Positions 37,559 to 46,220 of a DNA stretch of 64,000 bases are shown here, piece after piece. The notes beneath the pieces were generated by a model. That model saw only the letters and a program-made list of their open reading frames with translations. It was not told the DNA's origin and searched no databases. The stretch is from Paremcibacter congregatus (GTDB lineage Bacteria > Pseudomonadota > Alphaproteobacteria > Sphingomonadales > Emcibacteraceae), in NCBI RefSeq assembly GCF_006385135.1, contig NZ_CP041025.1, positions 2,573,501 to 2,637,500 of the forward strand, in the 5' to 3' direction. The position numbers were made by a program, and so were the translations under genes. Numbering within the stretch: the first letter of the stretch is position 1; each line of letters starts with the position of its first letter.

Positions 37559-38155
37559 CTATAGTCGGGGTGCTTGCGCCATCAAGAGCAACAGCCCTCT
37601 GATTTCCTGATCAAGCCCATCCCGTTCCGGCCGCGGCGGTTTATTTTCGCCGAGAAACAACATCATTCCCTCCATCATGCTGCCCATCGCCAGCGCCCGT
37701 TTGCGTCCCGCTTCCCGGTCAAGGTCCGGGTTTAATTCTGAAATCAAATCCCCGATCCGATTATAAAAAAGTTCAAACTTGGTATCAACCAGAGCCATCC
37801 ATTGCGGATCAGATTGCGCCATGCTGAAAATTTCAGTGAAGAACCGCTGATTTTCAATATCCACACTAAAATCGAATAATTGATCGATGATTTTGTTAAA
37901 CCGGCACAATGCACTATCCACCGAATGAAGAATCTCCATCAGCGGTGGTAGATATTTATCCATGCGCTCCTGAAAAACCGCTTTCAGCAGATCATTTCTC
38001 GTCGGGAAGTAATGCTGTAGCGTTTTCAAATGAATATCGCACTGCTGCGCGATACTTCGCAGCGTAAACTGCCGCACACCGTTTTCAGATATACTTACAT
38101 GGGTCGCCCGTATAATCATCCGGGTCCGGTCCGCCGCCTTGTCTAACTTTGTCAC
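37559..38155 (-). CDS. TetR-family regulator
   Basis: 198 aa. N-terminal helix-turn-helix (FTLRSIAQQCDIHLKTLQHYFPTRNDLLKAVF, residues about 30-60, recognition helix LKTLQHYF), then an all-helical ligand domain without a recognisable signature. It sits directly upstream of the quinohemoprotein dehydrogenase on the same strand and has its own 20-bp palindrome upstream. Likely a repressor of itself and of the dehydrogenase gene; the ligand is unknown. Confidence 0.88.
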   Translation of the reverse strand: MTKLDKAADRTRMIIRATHVSISENGVRQFTLRSIAQQCDIHLKTLQHYFPTRNDLLKAVFQERMDKYLPPLMEILHSVDSALCRFNKIIDQLFDFSVDIENQRFFTEIFSMAQSDPQWMALVDTKFELFYNRIGDLISELNPDLDREAGRKRALAMGSMMEGMMLFLGENKPPRPERDGLDQEIRGLLLLMAQAPRL

Positions 38156-38206
38156 TGACGATAATCTTTTCTGTTGCCTGTTATCACATTTTTCAATGTC
38201 ACTATT

Positions 38207-38226
38207 TTCAATAGCATACTATTGAA
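38207..38226 (-). promoter_or_regulatory. 20-bp palindrome upstream of the TetR gene
   Basis: TTCAATAG (38207-38214), four bases, CTATTGAA (38219-38226): perfect 8-base arms. It is 52 bases upstream of the TetR start, in the right place for an autoregulatory operator. The sequence differs from the CGTCA repeats downstream of the gene. Confidence 0.55.
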
Positions 38227-38440
38227 CCGTGATCTAACAAAGCCCCTGTTTTGATCATTTCTTCAGAAAAAACACCCCAAGGCACGGTTGCCCGCCGGAA
38301 CGGCATATAACGTCCTCATCACACGCCGCAAAACCCCGCCCCTCTTTAAAGAAAGCCGTATGACATTGAATGGCATCTCGCCTAACAGTGACTTTGGGCA
38401 TGCTGTTGTCTGTCAAACTGAAATTCGGGTTTTGGGATAG

Positions 38441-39322
38441 TCACAGTGTATCGCGATCCGCCTGCTCTTCCAATCCGGCCAGAAATGCGTTAAGGGCAGA
38501 CAACGCATCCGGTTCCGTCAGAAACGGCGCATGGCCTCTGTTGTCTACCGTTACCTGTACCATTCGGGGATGTCTTCTTTGCATTTCCTGCAACGTTGCA
38601 TCGGACAAAAGGTCAGACAGGCGGCCCCTCAGTGCAAGGGTATGAATGGGTCCCGTCGCCTCGAAAAGAGGCCAGAGATCCCAGTCACTCTTGTTTAAAA
38701 AAGACAGGGATTGGGTGACGTTAGGGTCATAAGCCGGGCAAAGACGCCCGGACGGCTCTTTCCGGTATCCCGCCTGGGCCACCCGCAACCAATCCGCCTC
38801 TGTGAAATCGGGAAAGAACGGCCCATTGATCGCTTTGGTCTGTTGCACGGCCTCATCCCAGGTATCAATACATCCCCCTTTCCCGGCATAAGACGCTATG
38901 CGCGCCACTCCTTCAGGATCGACTTCCGGACCGATATCATTCAGGACCAGACCGCAGATACGATCACGCTGCTCCAGAGCCATAAGGATCGCCATCAATC
39001 CTCCCATGGAAGTCCCTATAATCGCCACCTTATCTATATTTAAATGCGTCAGAAGGCTCCACATATCCTGAACATAGGTCATCAGGTTATAATCATCATT
39101 CGCCACAGCGTAATCGGACTTTCCCCGACCCCGCTGATCGGCAACGACAAGCCGGTAACGCCCCGACAATTGGTCGGCCAGCCCCTCAAAATCTGCTGAA
39201 TTACGGGTTAATCCATGCAAGCAAAGCAAGGTCAAAGGTGGTTCTTCCACTCGATTATAATCCCGTGCATAAAGGGTAAGACCATCACCCGACGGATAAA
39301 ATATTTCATCATACTGTTTCAT
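38441..39322 (-). CDS. alpha/beta hydrolase
   Basis: 293 aa. Oxyanion-hole region LCLHGLTRNSADFEGLA, strand VVADQRGRGKSDYA, nucleophile elbow GTSMGG (Ser), a likely acid residue around the LRGRLSDLLSD loop, and catalytic His in NRGHAPFL. This is the plan of ester, lactone or C-C bond hydrolases; no closer assignment is possible. It starts 16 bases after the TonB receptor gene stop on the same strand, so the two form an operon: uptake followed by hydrolysis. No signal peptide, so it acts in the cytoplasm. Confidence 0.9.
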   Translation of the reverse strand: MKQYDEIFYPSGDGLTLYARDYNRVEEPPLTLLCLHGLTRNSADFEGLADQLSGRYRLVVADQRGRGKSDYAVANDDYNLMTYVQDMWSLLTHLNIDKVAIIGTSMGGLMAILMALEQRDRICGLVLNDIGPEVDPEGVARIASYAGKGGCIDTWDEAVQQTKAINGPFFPDFTEADWLRVAQAGYRKEPSGRLCPAYDPNVTQSLSFLNKSDWDLWPLFEATGPIHTLALRGRLSDLLSDATLQEMQRRHPRMVQVTVDNRGHAPFLTEPDALSALNAFLAGLEEQADRDTL

Positions 39323-39338
39323 AAAAATATCCGTTATT

Positions 39339-41657
39339 TTAAAATTTCAGGCCAACAGTCAACGTTACAGTAGCCGGGTCACCATAATAACCAATCACCA
39401 CATCTTCGCCACCAAGCCCCCCCGTTTCCGCCGCGAAGTTATACCCGGCAATACGGTGTTCTTTATCAAAGATATTCTTACCATGCAGACCAATATTCCA
39501 TCTGTCTTCCGGCGAGGTAAAAGTTACCCCAAGATTCACCAGGCCATATCCCGGCGTATCCAGTTGCGAGGGGATTTCGAAGATATGGATGCTGCTGCGC
39601 CAGGCCCAGTTCCCCACCACATTCATCATCCAGTCGGCCACCTCCCGGCGGTAGGAGAAACCAACATTGCTGCTCCACTCCGGCGTATTGGAGACCACAA
39701 AATTTTCGCTGATATCCACCACTTCACCAAGGTTAGGGTCAAAAAATGCCCCCTTCGTGAAATCGGCATCAATAAAGCCCACGGTCATGGTCAGACTGAA
39801 GTCTGCCGTCACGGCCGCCACTGCCTCAAGTTCAACCCCCTTCATTTCAGACCGCCCCGCATTGATCACCTGTGACACCAGTTCCAACCCGGTATCGGTG
39901 ACACGCTGCACCGTGATTTGCTGCTCTTTATATTTATTATAAAAACCGGCCAGATTAAGCCGCAAACGACTGTCCCAAACTTCACTCTTTAGACCAATTT
40001 CAAATGCATCAACAATTTCCGGGTTATAGGGCTCGTTCGCACTCGCCAAAAGACGCTGGTTCGCCCGCATGTCGATGCCGCCGCTTTTAAATCCATTTTT
40101 GTAACTGGCATAAAGCAAAAGGTCGTCCTGAGCCTGATATTCCAGCCCCACATGGGGAGAAAAGCGGCTCCAGGCATGATCATTAACGAAATCTGAATTG
40201 GGCAGAATGAGCAAGCCCTCATCATTCATCATTTTAAGCCCAAGGAAAATGCCCTGAAAGACGTCTGCCTCTTTCTCATCGCGGGTATAACGTCCACCAA
40301 GCGTCACAGACAATTTATCGGTTACATAATACGTTCCCTGGGCATAAATCGCATAACTCCTGGTGTCAACGCAGCCGCTGTTTTCCAGGGTCAAACCGAT
40401 CGGTGGCGCAAGGCCAAGCAGCAAATTAAACTGTCCACAGGATTCCCCGTCATAATAGTACAGCCCGCTCACCGCCTTGAGCTTTTCGCCGATATAACTG
40501 AACTGCAATTCCTGGCTGAATTGATGATCTTCATAAAAACCGGCTACATCCGCGGAAGAAAGGGCCGTATTGTCAAAATCAATAACCCCATCGCTGTCCC
40601 CCGACCGATAGGCGCTGATCGATTTGGCGGTCCATTGATCGCTCATCTCCCATTCCATATGCAGTGACAGCCCTCTGGTGCGCACCTTACTGTCCACATC
40701 CGCCCCGGCGGCGGTGTCAAACACATTGTCCAGAACCGGTTCCCCCGTGATCAGACTCGGGGTCAGGCGGTGACCGCCCTTGCTGTTGGAATTATCCTGC
40801 GTAATGTCGCCACTCAACCGCATGAAGAAATTCTCCGTCGGGTGAAATTCCAGTTTCAAGCGCCCGGTGAGAAGGCTTTTATTGTAATTTTCTTGATTTT
40901 CCTGACTTAAAAAAGAACCAAATCCGTCCCGGTTCAGGGTCGCGCCGCCAAACCCGAAGAACAATTTATCCGCCACAACAGGAAGCTGGCCGGTAATCTT
41001 GGCGTCCATCTGGTTATAAGATCCATACCGGCCCTCCAGATAGAAAGACGGATCACCGCTCAAACGTTTGGTTTCATATTTAACCGCACCGCCAATGGTG
41101 TTCTTGCCGTACAAAGTCCCTTGAGGACCGCGCAATACCTCAATTCGCTCTACATCCAGCACGTCCAGCACAGCCCCTTGTGGCCGGGCAATATAAACTC
41201 CGTCAATATAAATACCGACACCGGGTTCAAAACCCCACAATGGGTCCTGCTGACCAATACCGCGAACATAGGCCGTAAGAGTGCTGTTCGTGCCCCGACT
41301 AACCTGAAGCGTGGTATTCGGCAAGCGTTGTTGAAGTTCCGTAATATCCTCAATACCCTGCCGCCCGAGTTCCGTGCCGCCAAACGAGGTGACCGCAACC
41401 GGTACTCTTTGAAGGTTTTCGGAAATCTTGCGCGCCGTTACAGTAATTTCTTCCAGCATGATCACTGACGTTTCTTCAGCCTCCCCCGCAAAGGATAGCT
41501 GTGGCATAAAGCAGAGCACAGAAGATATACTTGCCACTGCAGTGGTACAGAAAACTGATTTAAGGGACCTCTGCGCCCCCTGGTGCGCAGCGGTTATTTT
41601 TTTCCCATGGGCTTTTCTTACAACGTGATTTTTTCTTATGGCGTGATTGTTTGTCAT
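39339..41657 (-). CDS. TonB-dependent outer-membrane receptor
   Basis: 772 aa; start supported by GGGAGGTATC directly before the ATG. A basic 32-residue extension precedes the hydrophobic signal core (TTAVASISSVLCFMPQLSFAG). TonB box and plug: EEITVTARKISENLQ, VPVAVTSFGG, YVRGIGQQ, GVGIYIDGVYIARP, VEVLRGPQGTLYGKNTIGGAV. The barrel ends in TLTVGLKF with a terminal Phe. This subfamily is common for aromatic, terpenoid or steroid-type substrates in alphaproteobacteria, but the substrate here is unknown. It is divergent from a TetR gene with palindromic operators between, and followed by an alpha/beta hydrolase. Confidence 0.93.
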   Translation of the reverse strand: MTNNHAIRKNHVVRKAHGKKITAAHQGAQRSLKSVFCTTAVASISSVLCFMPQLSFAGEAEETSVIMLEEITVTARKISENLQRVPVAVTSFGGTELGRQGIEDITELQQRLPNTTLQVSRGTNSTLTAYVRGIGQQDPLWGFEPGVGIYIDGVYIARPQGAVLDVLDVERIEVLRGPQGTLYGKNTIGGAVKYETKRLSGDPSFYLEGRYGSYNQMDAKITGQLPVVADKLFFGFGGATLNRDGFGSFLSQENQENYNKSLLTGRLKLEFHPTENFFMRLSGDITQDNSNSKGGHRLTPSLITGEPVLDNVFDTAAGADVDSKVRTRGLSLHMEWEMSDQWTAKSISAYRSGDSDGVIDFDNTALSSADVAGFYEDHQFSQELQFSYIGEKLKAVSGLYYYDGESCGQFNLLLGLAPPIGLTLENSGCVDTRSYAIYAQGTYYVTDKLSVTLGGRYTRDEKEADVFQGIFLGLKMMNDEGLLILPNSDFVNDHAWSRFSPHVGLEYQAQDDLLLYASYKNGFKSGGIDMRANQRLLASANEPYNPEIVDAFEIGLKSEVWDSRLRLNLAGFYNKYKEQQITVQRVTDTGLELVSQVINAGRSEMKGVELEAVAAVTADFSLTMTVGFIDADFTKGAFFDPNLGEVVDISENFVVSNTPEWSSNVGFSYRREVADWMMNVVGNWAWRSSIHIFEIPSQLDTPGYGLVNLGVTFTSPEDRWNIGLHGKNIFDKEHRIAGYNFAAETGGLGGEDVVIGYYGDPATVTLTVGLKF

Positions 41658-41685
41658 GATACCTCCCGTGTAGTGACTTCAATAT

Positions 41686-41750
41686 TTCAACACATGATGA
41701 AAATACTCATCACTTGTTGAATTGTCAAATCATTTTCAACAATTGTTGAA
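41686..41750. promoter_or_regulatory. two TetR-type operators in the divergent region
   Basis: Site 1, 41686-41721: TTCAACAcaTGATGA, six bases, then TCATCActTGTTGAA (15-base arms, two mismatched positions). Site 2, 41735-41750: the perfect 16-bp palindrome TTCAACAATTGTTGAA. Both share the TTCAACA/TGTTGAA half-site and lie between the TonB receptor and tetR starts, so one TetR protein could control both directions. Confidence 0.75.
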
Positions 41751-41806
41751 TTTTAGGTTGCCCCTAGCGAACAAGACTTTGTATAAGGGGGAAACCAATT
41801 TTATAT

Positions 41807-42505
41807 ATGAGGCTGATTTTGACCGCGCAACAACGCAAAGCGATTCCTGAACTGACCAATGGCCCGAAACCCCGCAAGGAACTGATTCTGGATGCGGCCG
41901 AAGATTTATTCTCCAAATGGGGATATGATGGCGTCAGCCTGCGCCAGATTGCAACACTCGCTCATGTTGATGTCGCCTTGCTGAATTACCATTTCGGCAA
42001 AAAAAGAAATTTGTTTGAAGAGGTTTTCAAGCGCCGGGCCCAGATCATCCATGATATTCGGGAAGAGGCCCTTACAGATTGCCTGACCCAGGCCGAACCC
42101 GGCCTTCCGACCGTGGAACAACTGATCGCATCCCTGCTGCTGCCCCTGGCCGACATTGCCGAAAGCGACGACCCAGGTTGGCAAAATTATTGCGCGCTGG
42201 TCGCCTATGTCAATAGTTCCAGGGAATGGGGCAAGATCATGATGCCGAAATATTTTGATCCTCTGGTTCAACGCCTTATAAATGTTTTACAAGCCATTAT
42301 ACCCAACGCCCCGGAGGAGAAAATCTACTGGAGCCATGAACTGATGTCTGGCGCCGTCATGTTGGTTTTATCCCGCACGGGCCGCATTGATATCCTGTCC
42401 CAAGGCCTGTGCAAATCTTCCGAGGTGCGCACCGCGATTGAACTGATGATACCGTTCTGCGCCGCCGGCATCCAGGAAATTTGCAAAAAGAAACCTGAAG
42501 AATAA
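41807..42505 (+). CDS. TetR-family regulator, divergent to the TonB receptor
   Basis: 232 aa. Helix-turn-helix in KELILDAAEDLFSKWGYDG...VSLRQIATLAHVDVALLNYHFGKK (residues about 25-65). A C-terminal TetR_C-like domain has YCALVAYVNSSREWGK and FWSHELMSGA-type helices as seen in CerR- and YbiH-like regulators. Palindromic operators lie just upstream between it and the divergent receptor-hydrolase operon, so it probably represses both until the imported compound is sensed. The start ATG at 41807 has GGGGGAAAC upstream. Confidence 0.88.
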   Translation: MRLILTAQQRKAIPELTNGPKPRKELILDAAEDLFSKWGYDGVSLRQIATLAHVDVALLNYHFGKKRNLFEEVFKRRAQIIHDIREEALTDCLTQAEPGLPTVEQLIASLLLPLADIAESDDPGWQNYCALVAYVNSSREWGKIMMPKYFDPLVQRLINVLQAIIPNAPEEKIYWSHELMSGAVMLVLSRTGRIDILSQGLCKSSEVRTAIELMIPFCAAGIQEICKKKPEE

Positions 42506-42538
42506 CATCCGCGCCATATTATCTAAGTATGGCTCTCG

Positions 42539-43744
42539 TCAACGCCGCAGGCTGTAAAGACTGATATGACGTGTGATTAGATTGAGATCTTTTTGAAGCC
42601 GGGCGATTTCAGCTATCCGGGATGCATTTTCCAGAGTGATATTCATTGAAACGGTCTGTTTTATGGAGGCATTGTTCAATCTGTTAGTCAAAAGTGTAAT
42701 GTGGTCCCCTTTGGTCTGATGAATAATGCTCGCCAGACTTTCCGGAGCCTCCTCTCCACCATTCGTGATGCTGAAAGATGTGCCCTCCCCGGCAGTGATT
42801 GTCGCTGCCCCGTCCTGGCCGCCCCCCTGCGCCACAACGGTTGTCTCCGGACTGGCCTCTTGTGGCTCCGGCACCACCACAGCCGCATTCGACGGCGTCG
42901 GTTGCGTTGGCTTGACAGGTCCCGACCCCTCCATTCCTGCTGATGGAGCAGCCTCTACTTTGTTCTGGGAGAATGCCATATCTTGTTCCGGAGAAGAAAC
43001 TCTATCCACTACCGGTACCGGAAATGTTAGCTTGGCTTGCGCAGAATTTATCTCCTCGGCCGGAGAGGAAACCACGGGGTTGATCACAGAATCTACTGTT
43101 GCCGATCCAGTACCCGGCAAGGGAGATACACTGTCCGGTGTTACCAGTGGGTCAACATGGGAACCGTCTGCCTGAGCGACCACAGCACCCTCTCCATTTT
43201 CCTCGGGCGTCGCAGCCCCCGTCAGGGATATCTCTTTCTGCCATTCAGACTGTATGTCATTTACCGTATCCTTGGCCTGAGCCTCAATGTCCGTCGCCAT
43301 GTCCTGGGCCATGTCTTGGGCCAGGTCCTGGGCCAGGTTTTTAACCTGACTTCCGATATGCACCAGTCCTTCCTCTGAACTAAGGGAGTAATTGGTGGAC
43401 ACCTCGACAACTCCCTCAATCGTTGTTGATACGGAAACCCCAATATCAATCTCATAACCACCGATGGAAAATCCGCCTCTTTGCTTTTCGAGAGCATCAT
43501 TTTCTAATGGTTCCAGATCAGAAAAAGCATCAGATTCCCGCGAATTGTCCGCGTCCGGCTCCGCTGCAGACACCGTGTCTCCCCAATGTATTTGCTCCTG
43601 CGGGACAGTCATGATGGCTTCCGGCGAGAAGGCAACCAACGATATGGAAAGCATCAGGCGACGGGCATACCGCCACCCTATGCTGTGGTTCTGACGAAGA
43701 GAAGTGTTTTCTTCTCTTGTATGTTTAATGTCATGTGAAGCCAT
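42539..43744 (-). CDS. exported protein with double-glycine leader-like motif (Fap-locus component)
   Basis: 401 aa, last gene of the amyloid-like operon, 8 bases after the C39 peptidase gene. The N-terminal region has a basic stretch and a moderately hydrophobic segment (residues about 25-45). Residues 80-91 end in QRGG. Leu80 and Leu85 sit at -12 and -7 from the GG, as in leaders cut by C39 peptidases, while the -4 position is Gln instead of a hydrophobic residue. After GG comes FSIGGYEIDIGVSVSTTI, a beta-rich part, a QDLAQDMAQDMATD helical repeat, and a low-complexity Pro/Ser/Glu/Val linker. A C-terminal segment (THLLTNR-like ITLLTNRLNNASIKQTVSM) follows. No named domain. I infer an accessory protein processed by the neighbouring peptidase. 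Confidence 0.8.
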   Translation of the reverse strand: MASHDIKHTREENTSLRQNHSIGWRYARRLMLSISLVAFSPEAIMTVPQEQIHWGDTVSAAEPDADNSRESDAFSDLEPLENDALEKQRGGFSIGGYEIDIGVSVSTTIEGVVEVSTNYSLSSEEGLVHIGSQVKNLAQDLAQDMAQDMATDIEAQAKDTVNDIQSEWQKEISLTGAATPEENGEGAVVAQADGSHVDPLVTPDSVSPLPGTGSATVDSVINPVVSSPAEEINSAQAKLTFPVPVVDRVSSPEQDMAFSQNKVEAAPSAGMEGSGPVKPTQPTPSNAAVVVPEPQEASPETTVVAQGGGQDGAATITAGEGTSFSITNGGEEAPESLASIIHQTKGDHITLLTNRLNNASIKQTVSMNITLENASRIAEIARLQKDLNLITRHISLYSLRR

Positions 43745-43752
43745 GGCGGCAC

Positions 43753-44547
43753 CTAAAAGCTGTTAAGAGTTCCTGTCAGGTGGACTGAAAAATTCGCAAG
43801 GCTCTGACGGCTGAGGGCGCTGCCGAAAGGAGCTTTACTGCGTACTTTCCAATCCCTGTCCAGGTTAAAATGTTTCCGTCCCTGACTGATCCGGGAACGC
43901 ACGACAAAAACAATCCCATTCCAGCTGTTGAGAAAATCTTCCCGTGACCAGATCCGGACCCCCAGAGCCGGATCACCAACCAGAACTTCCTTCTCAGTTA
44001 CCCCTTTGATCAGGATAAAATGTTTATACCCATTGGTGTTAATCAGAACGATGGCCGGAACGCCAGCCTTTTCAAGCCTGTCAAGACCAACCCGAAAACC
44101 ATCCGACGCAAATCCAACACTGGCCAGATACCGCTTCATATCAAGAAGTGAAAACCCATATTGGCGAATACGGTCCTGATCACCTTCTTTAAACATTTGG
44201 GTGAAAACGTTATTTTCCGAAGTTGGGTAATCATAATGAAATGTCAGAAGGGACGCCACCGCCGCCGACCCGCAACTGAAATCATACTGTTGTTTAATCA
44301 CAGTCTGAAACCGGGCTTCTTTAAGGCTGATGACTTTAATGCGGGCCGGCCCCCCGAGCGTTGCCGGCAGATGAATGGTGCCCCCGATAACATTTGTCGG
44401 GGCCAGAATCATGGCCCACCCGACAAGGAAACCTGTCCGCCACCAGGCCGGCTTTTTCAATAGCCGCAGCAGCCGTTTAATCTCCTTGGGTAACCTTGTC
44501 ACGCGAGGTATGTACCTTGTCGCCAGATTTTGCATTATATTGCCCAT
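43753..44547 (-). CDS. C39-type cysteine peptidase, FapD-like
   Basis: 264 aa. A hydrophobic N-terminal segment (residues about 35-55) would export or anchor it. The peptidase domain has KQQYDFSCGSAAVASLL with Gln for the oxyanion hole and the catalytic Cys. Further on come GFSLLDMKRYLASVGF, His in YKHFILIKG and Asp in VGDPALG: a complete Cys-His-Asp triad. There is no ABC transporter part, unlike bacteriocin exporters. A stand-alone C39 peptidase is a component of the Pseudomonas functional-amyloid (Fap) operon. The neighbouring protein with a GG motif is the natural candidate substrate (inference). Confidence 0.88.
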   Translation of the reverse strand: MGNIMQNLATRYIPRVTRLPKEIKRLLRLLKKPAWWRTGFLVGWAMILAPTNVIGGTIHLPATLGGPARIKVISLKEARFQTVIKQQYDFSCGSAAVASLLTFHYDYPTSENNVFTQMFKEGDQDRIRQYGFSLLDMKRYLASVGFASDGFRVGLDRLEKAGVPAIVLINTNGYKHFILIKGVTEKEVLVGDPALGVRIWSREDFLNSWNGIVFVVRSRISQGRKHFNLDRDWKVRSKAPFGSALSRQSLANFSVHLTGTLNSF

Positions 44548-44639
44548 CAGTATGACACGCCGAAACCATATGTTCCAAAAGCAAGGTCCTGTTGTTCAAT
44601 GACCTTAAGTCCAAAAGCATTTTCAGCACCGCCAGGTCA

Positions 44640-45089
44640 TCACTTAACAAATATATTGATCTGCATATTGCTTTGAAAATTCACATTGTTTCCTGTGTTG
44701 AACATCATGGTATTGATGCCACCCACATCATTCAGGTTGATATCCTGGATTTTTCCGGTTTCAACATGACCGTCGACGCTATTGCCGACCAAAGACGCTG
44801 CGTTGGTGGCGAGATTAACACCGACATCACCAAAAGAAACCTCTGTACCGCCGTTATAATGCGACATTTCAACCTCTGGCAGGCTTTGCCACCCGGAAAA
44901 ATCATCCGGCTGACCCGATGTGGCCGAAGGGGCAACAGTTCCCAATGTCCCCAATGTCTTGGGGGCGTCAAGGGGAACGTCCTGGGCCCATCCAAACCCG
45001 GTTAAACTGCATATGGTGACCCCGCAGGCCAGGACCGTCATTACAGACCGCCGCACAACGGTCCTTTTTATATCAGGCATATAAGCCAT
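44640..45089 (-). CDS. small secreted protein of the amyloid-like locus
   Basis: 149 aa with a signal peptide (VMTVLACGVTICSLTGFGWAQD, cleavage near 36). The mature C-terminal half is Asn-, Gly- and Val-rich (VNLATNAASLVGNSVDG, NDVGGINTMMFNTG, NVNFQSNMQINIFVK), composition typical of amyloid or curli-like subunits and of FapE/FapB-type proteins. It shares the Asn/Gln-plus-hydrophobic C-terminal style with the Asp-rich repeat protein encoded just upstream. Function not recognised; I suggest a minor fibre subunit or nucleator. It is separated from the upstream gene by a strong hairpin. Confidence 0.72.
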   Translation of the reverse strand: MAYMPDIKRTVVRRSVMTVLACGVTICSLTGFGWAQDVPLDAPKTLGTLGTVAPSATSGQPDDFSGWQSLPEVEMSHYNGGTEVSFGDVGVNLATNAASLVGNSVDGHVETGKIQDINLNDVGGINTMMFNTGNNVNFQSNMQINIFVK

Positions 45090-45126
45090 TTTCTGAACCC
45101 CGTTCTAGGTTGCTCCGGAAAGGATG

Positions 45127-45155
45127 TCATACCAGCGGCCGTGCCGCTGGTATGA
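45127..45155 (-). other. 13-bp-stem hairpin between fibre-like genes
   Basis: TCATACCAGCGGC (45127-45139) pairs perfectly with GCCGCTGGTATGA (45143-45155) across a 3-base loop. No T-run follows on the minus strand, so it is not a classical terminator. It may stabilise the upstream mRNA, raising the level of the repeat protein over downstream genes. Confidence 0.65.
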
Positions 45156-45196
45156 CCTGATTTACTGAAGTACCAACAGTCCTAATGGCGCAACCG

Positions 45197-46123
45197 TTAG
45201 TTTGTTGTGCTGCTGCCCATATCCACTTTAGCACTGATGGACACGTTGTTGGTTTGCGATGCAATGCCTGTATTCTGGTTTATCTGTGTGATGCCCCGTG
45301 CATTTGACAGGCTGGTTTCGGAAATGTCCCCTGTGGTCATTGTAACCGAAGCGCGACGGGCTGTATCATAAACCATGTAATTGCCGGACACTGAACTGTA
45401 CAGCGTATTCTGGTTCACCGCGACATCACCCATGGTGAGGTCATAGTCCAACCCATCATCATCGCTGTTGTCCGTATTGGTGATGACTTTGCTCTTATCA
45501 ATGGTGCCGTCATTATCGATACCATCGTCATCGCTGTTATCGTCAGTTGTATGGGTTTTTGTGTAGGTTTTTGTATAGCTACTGTCGATGGTGCCATCAT
45601 TGTCAATGCCATCGTCATCGCTGTTATCATCAGTATTCCCAATGTTTACCGGTGCATCAACATCAATGCCGTCATCATCGCTATTGTCATCAGTATTGCC
45701 AATATTTACCGGCGCATCAACATCGACGCCGTCATCGTCGCTGTTATCGTCAGTTGTATAGGTTTTTGTGTAGGTTTTTGTGTAGCTCTTGTCGATGGTG
45801 CCATCATTGTCAATGCCATCGTCATCGCTATTGTCATCAGTTGTGGATGAATTATTGGCGACATTATCCAAATCGTATTTGTCAGAATCAGATGAATTGC
45901 CACCATCACCAGATTGAGACCCCAAAGCGGACGCATTGGTGCCAGCGGACTGGCCATGTTCCACGGCGTTATTTCCCGCTGCCTGATTTTTGCCGTCGGT
46001 TGTTGCCGCCTGGGATGATTCATCCGCGTCTGCATTGAGTTCGGGTTCGGCCTGTGCAATATTTGCCAAGCCCATGATACAAGCAATGGCAGAAACGCTG
46101 CCTAAAAGTTTTAATTTGGTCAT
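45197..46123 (-). CDS. secreted Asp-rich repeat protein, candidate amyloid-like subunit
   Basis: 308 aa from the ATG at 46123 (AAGGA upstream). Signal peptide KLLGSVSAIACIMGLANIAQA. An Asn/Gln/Ser/Ala-rich segment is followed by six tandem modules built on DDNSDDDG(I/V)D. These alternate with either a KSYTKTYTKTYT spacer or a VDAPVNIGN spacer. The C-terminus (VNQNTLYSSVSGNYMVYD, GITQINQNTGIASQTNN) has the Asn/Gln-rich beta-strand style of curli and Fap subunits. The Asp clusters look able to bind Ca2+, as in thrombospondin type 3 repeats. It sits behind a sigma54-type promoter and is the best candidate for the main extracellular fibre. No database-level family was recognised. Confidence 0.78.
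   Translation of the reverse strand: MTKLKLLGSVSAIACIMGLANIAQAEPELNADADESSQAATTDGKNQAAGNNAVEHGQSAGTNASALGSQSGDGGNSSDSDKYDLDNVANNSSTTDDNSDDDGIDNDGTIDKSYTKTYTKTYTTDDNSDDDGVDVDAPVNIGNTDDNSDDDGIDVDAPVNIGNTDDNSDDDGIDNDGTIDSSYTKTYTKTHTTDDNSDDDGIDNDGTIDKSKVITNTDNSDDDGLDYDLTMGDVAVNQNTLYSSVSGNYMVYDTARRASVTMTTGDISETSLSNARGITQINQNTGIASQTNNVSISAKVDMGSSTTN
45400..45870 (-). repeat. six tandem modules with DDNSDDDG core
   Basis: Modules of 20, 24 and 29 residues in the order 29-20-20-29-24-partial, all starting with T(D)DNSDDDG. The DNA is also strongly repetitive, and the antisense frame is a shadow. Confidence 0.85.
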
Positions 46124-46220
46124 GTTATATTCCTTGTCATCGTTAAATGTATTTCGGCGCGGCAGTTGATACGGAGCCCCTCGCACGAGATGGGGCGCAG
46201 CCACCATCACTTATATAAAA

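Noticed and set aside
45547-46038. His/Cys/Arg-rich plus-strand open frame
   Set aside because: Shadow of the DDNSDDDG repeat DNA.
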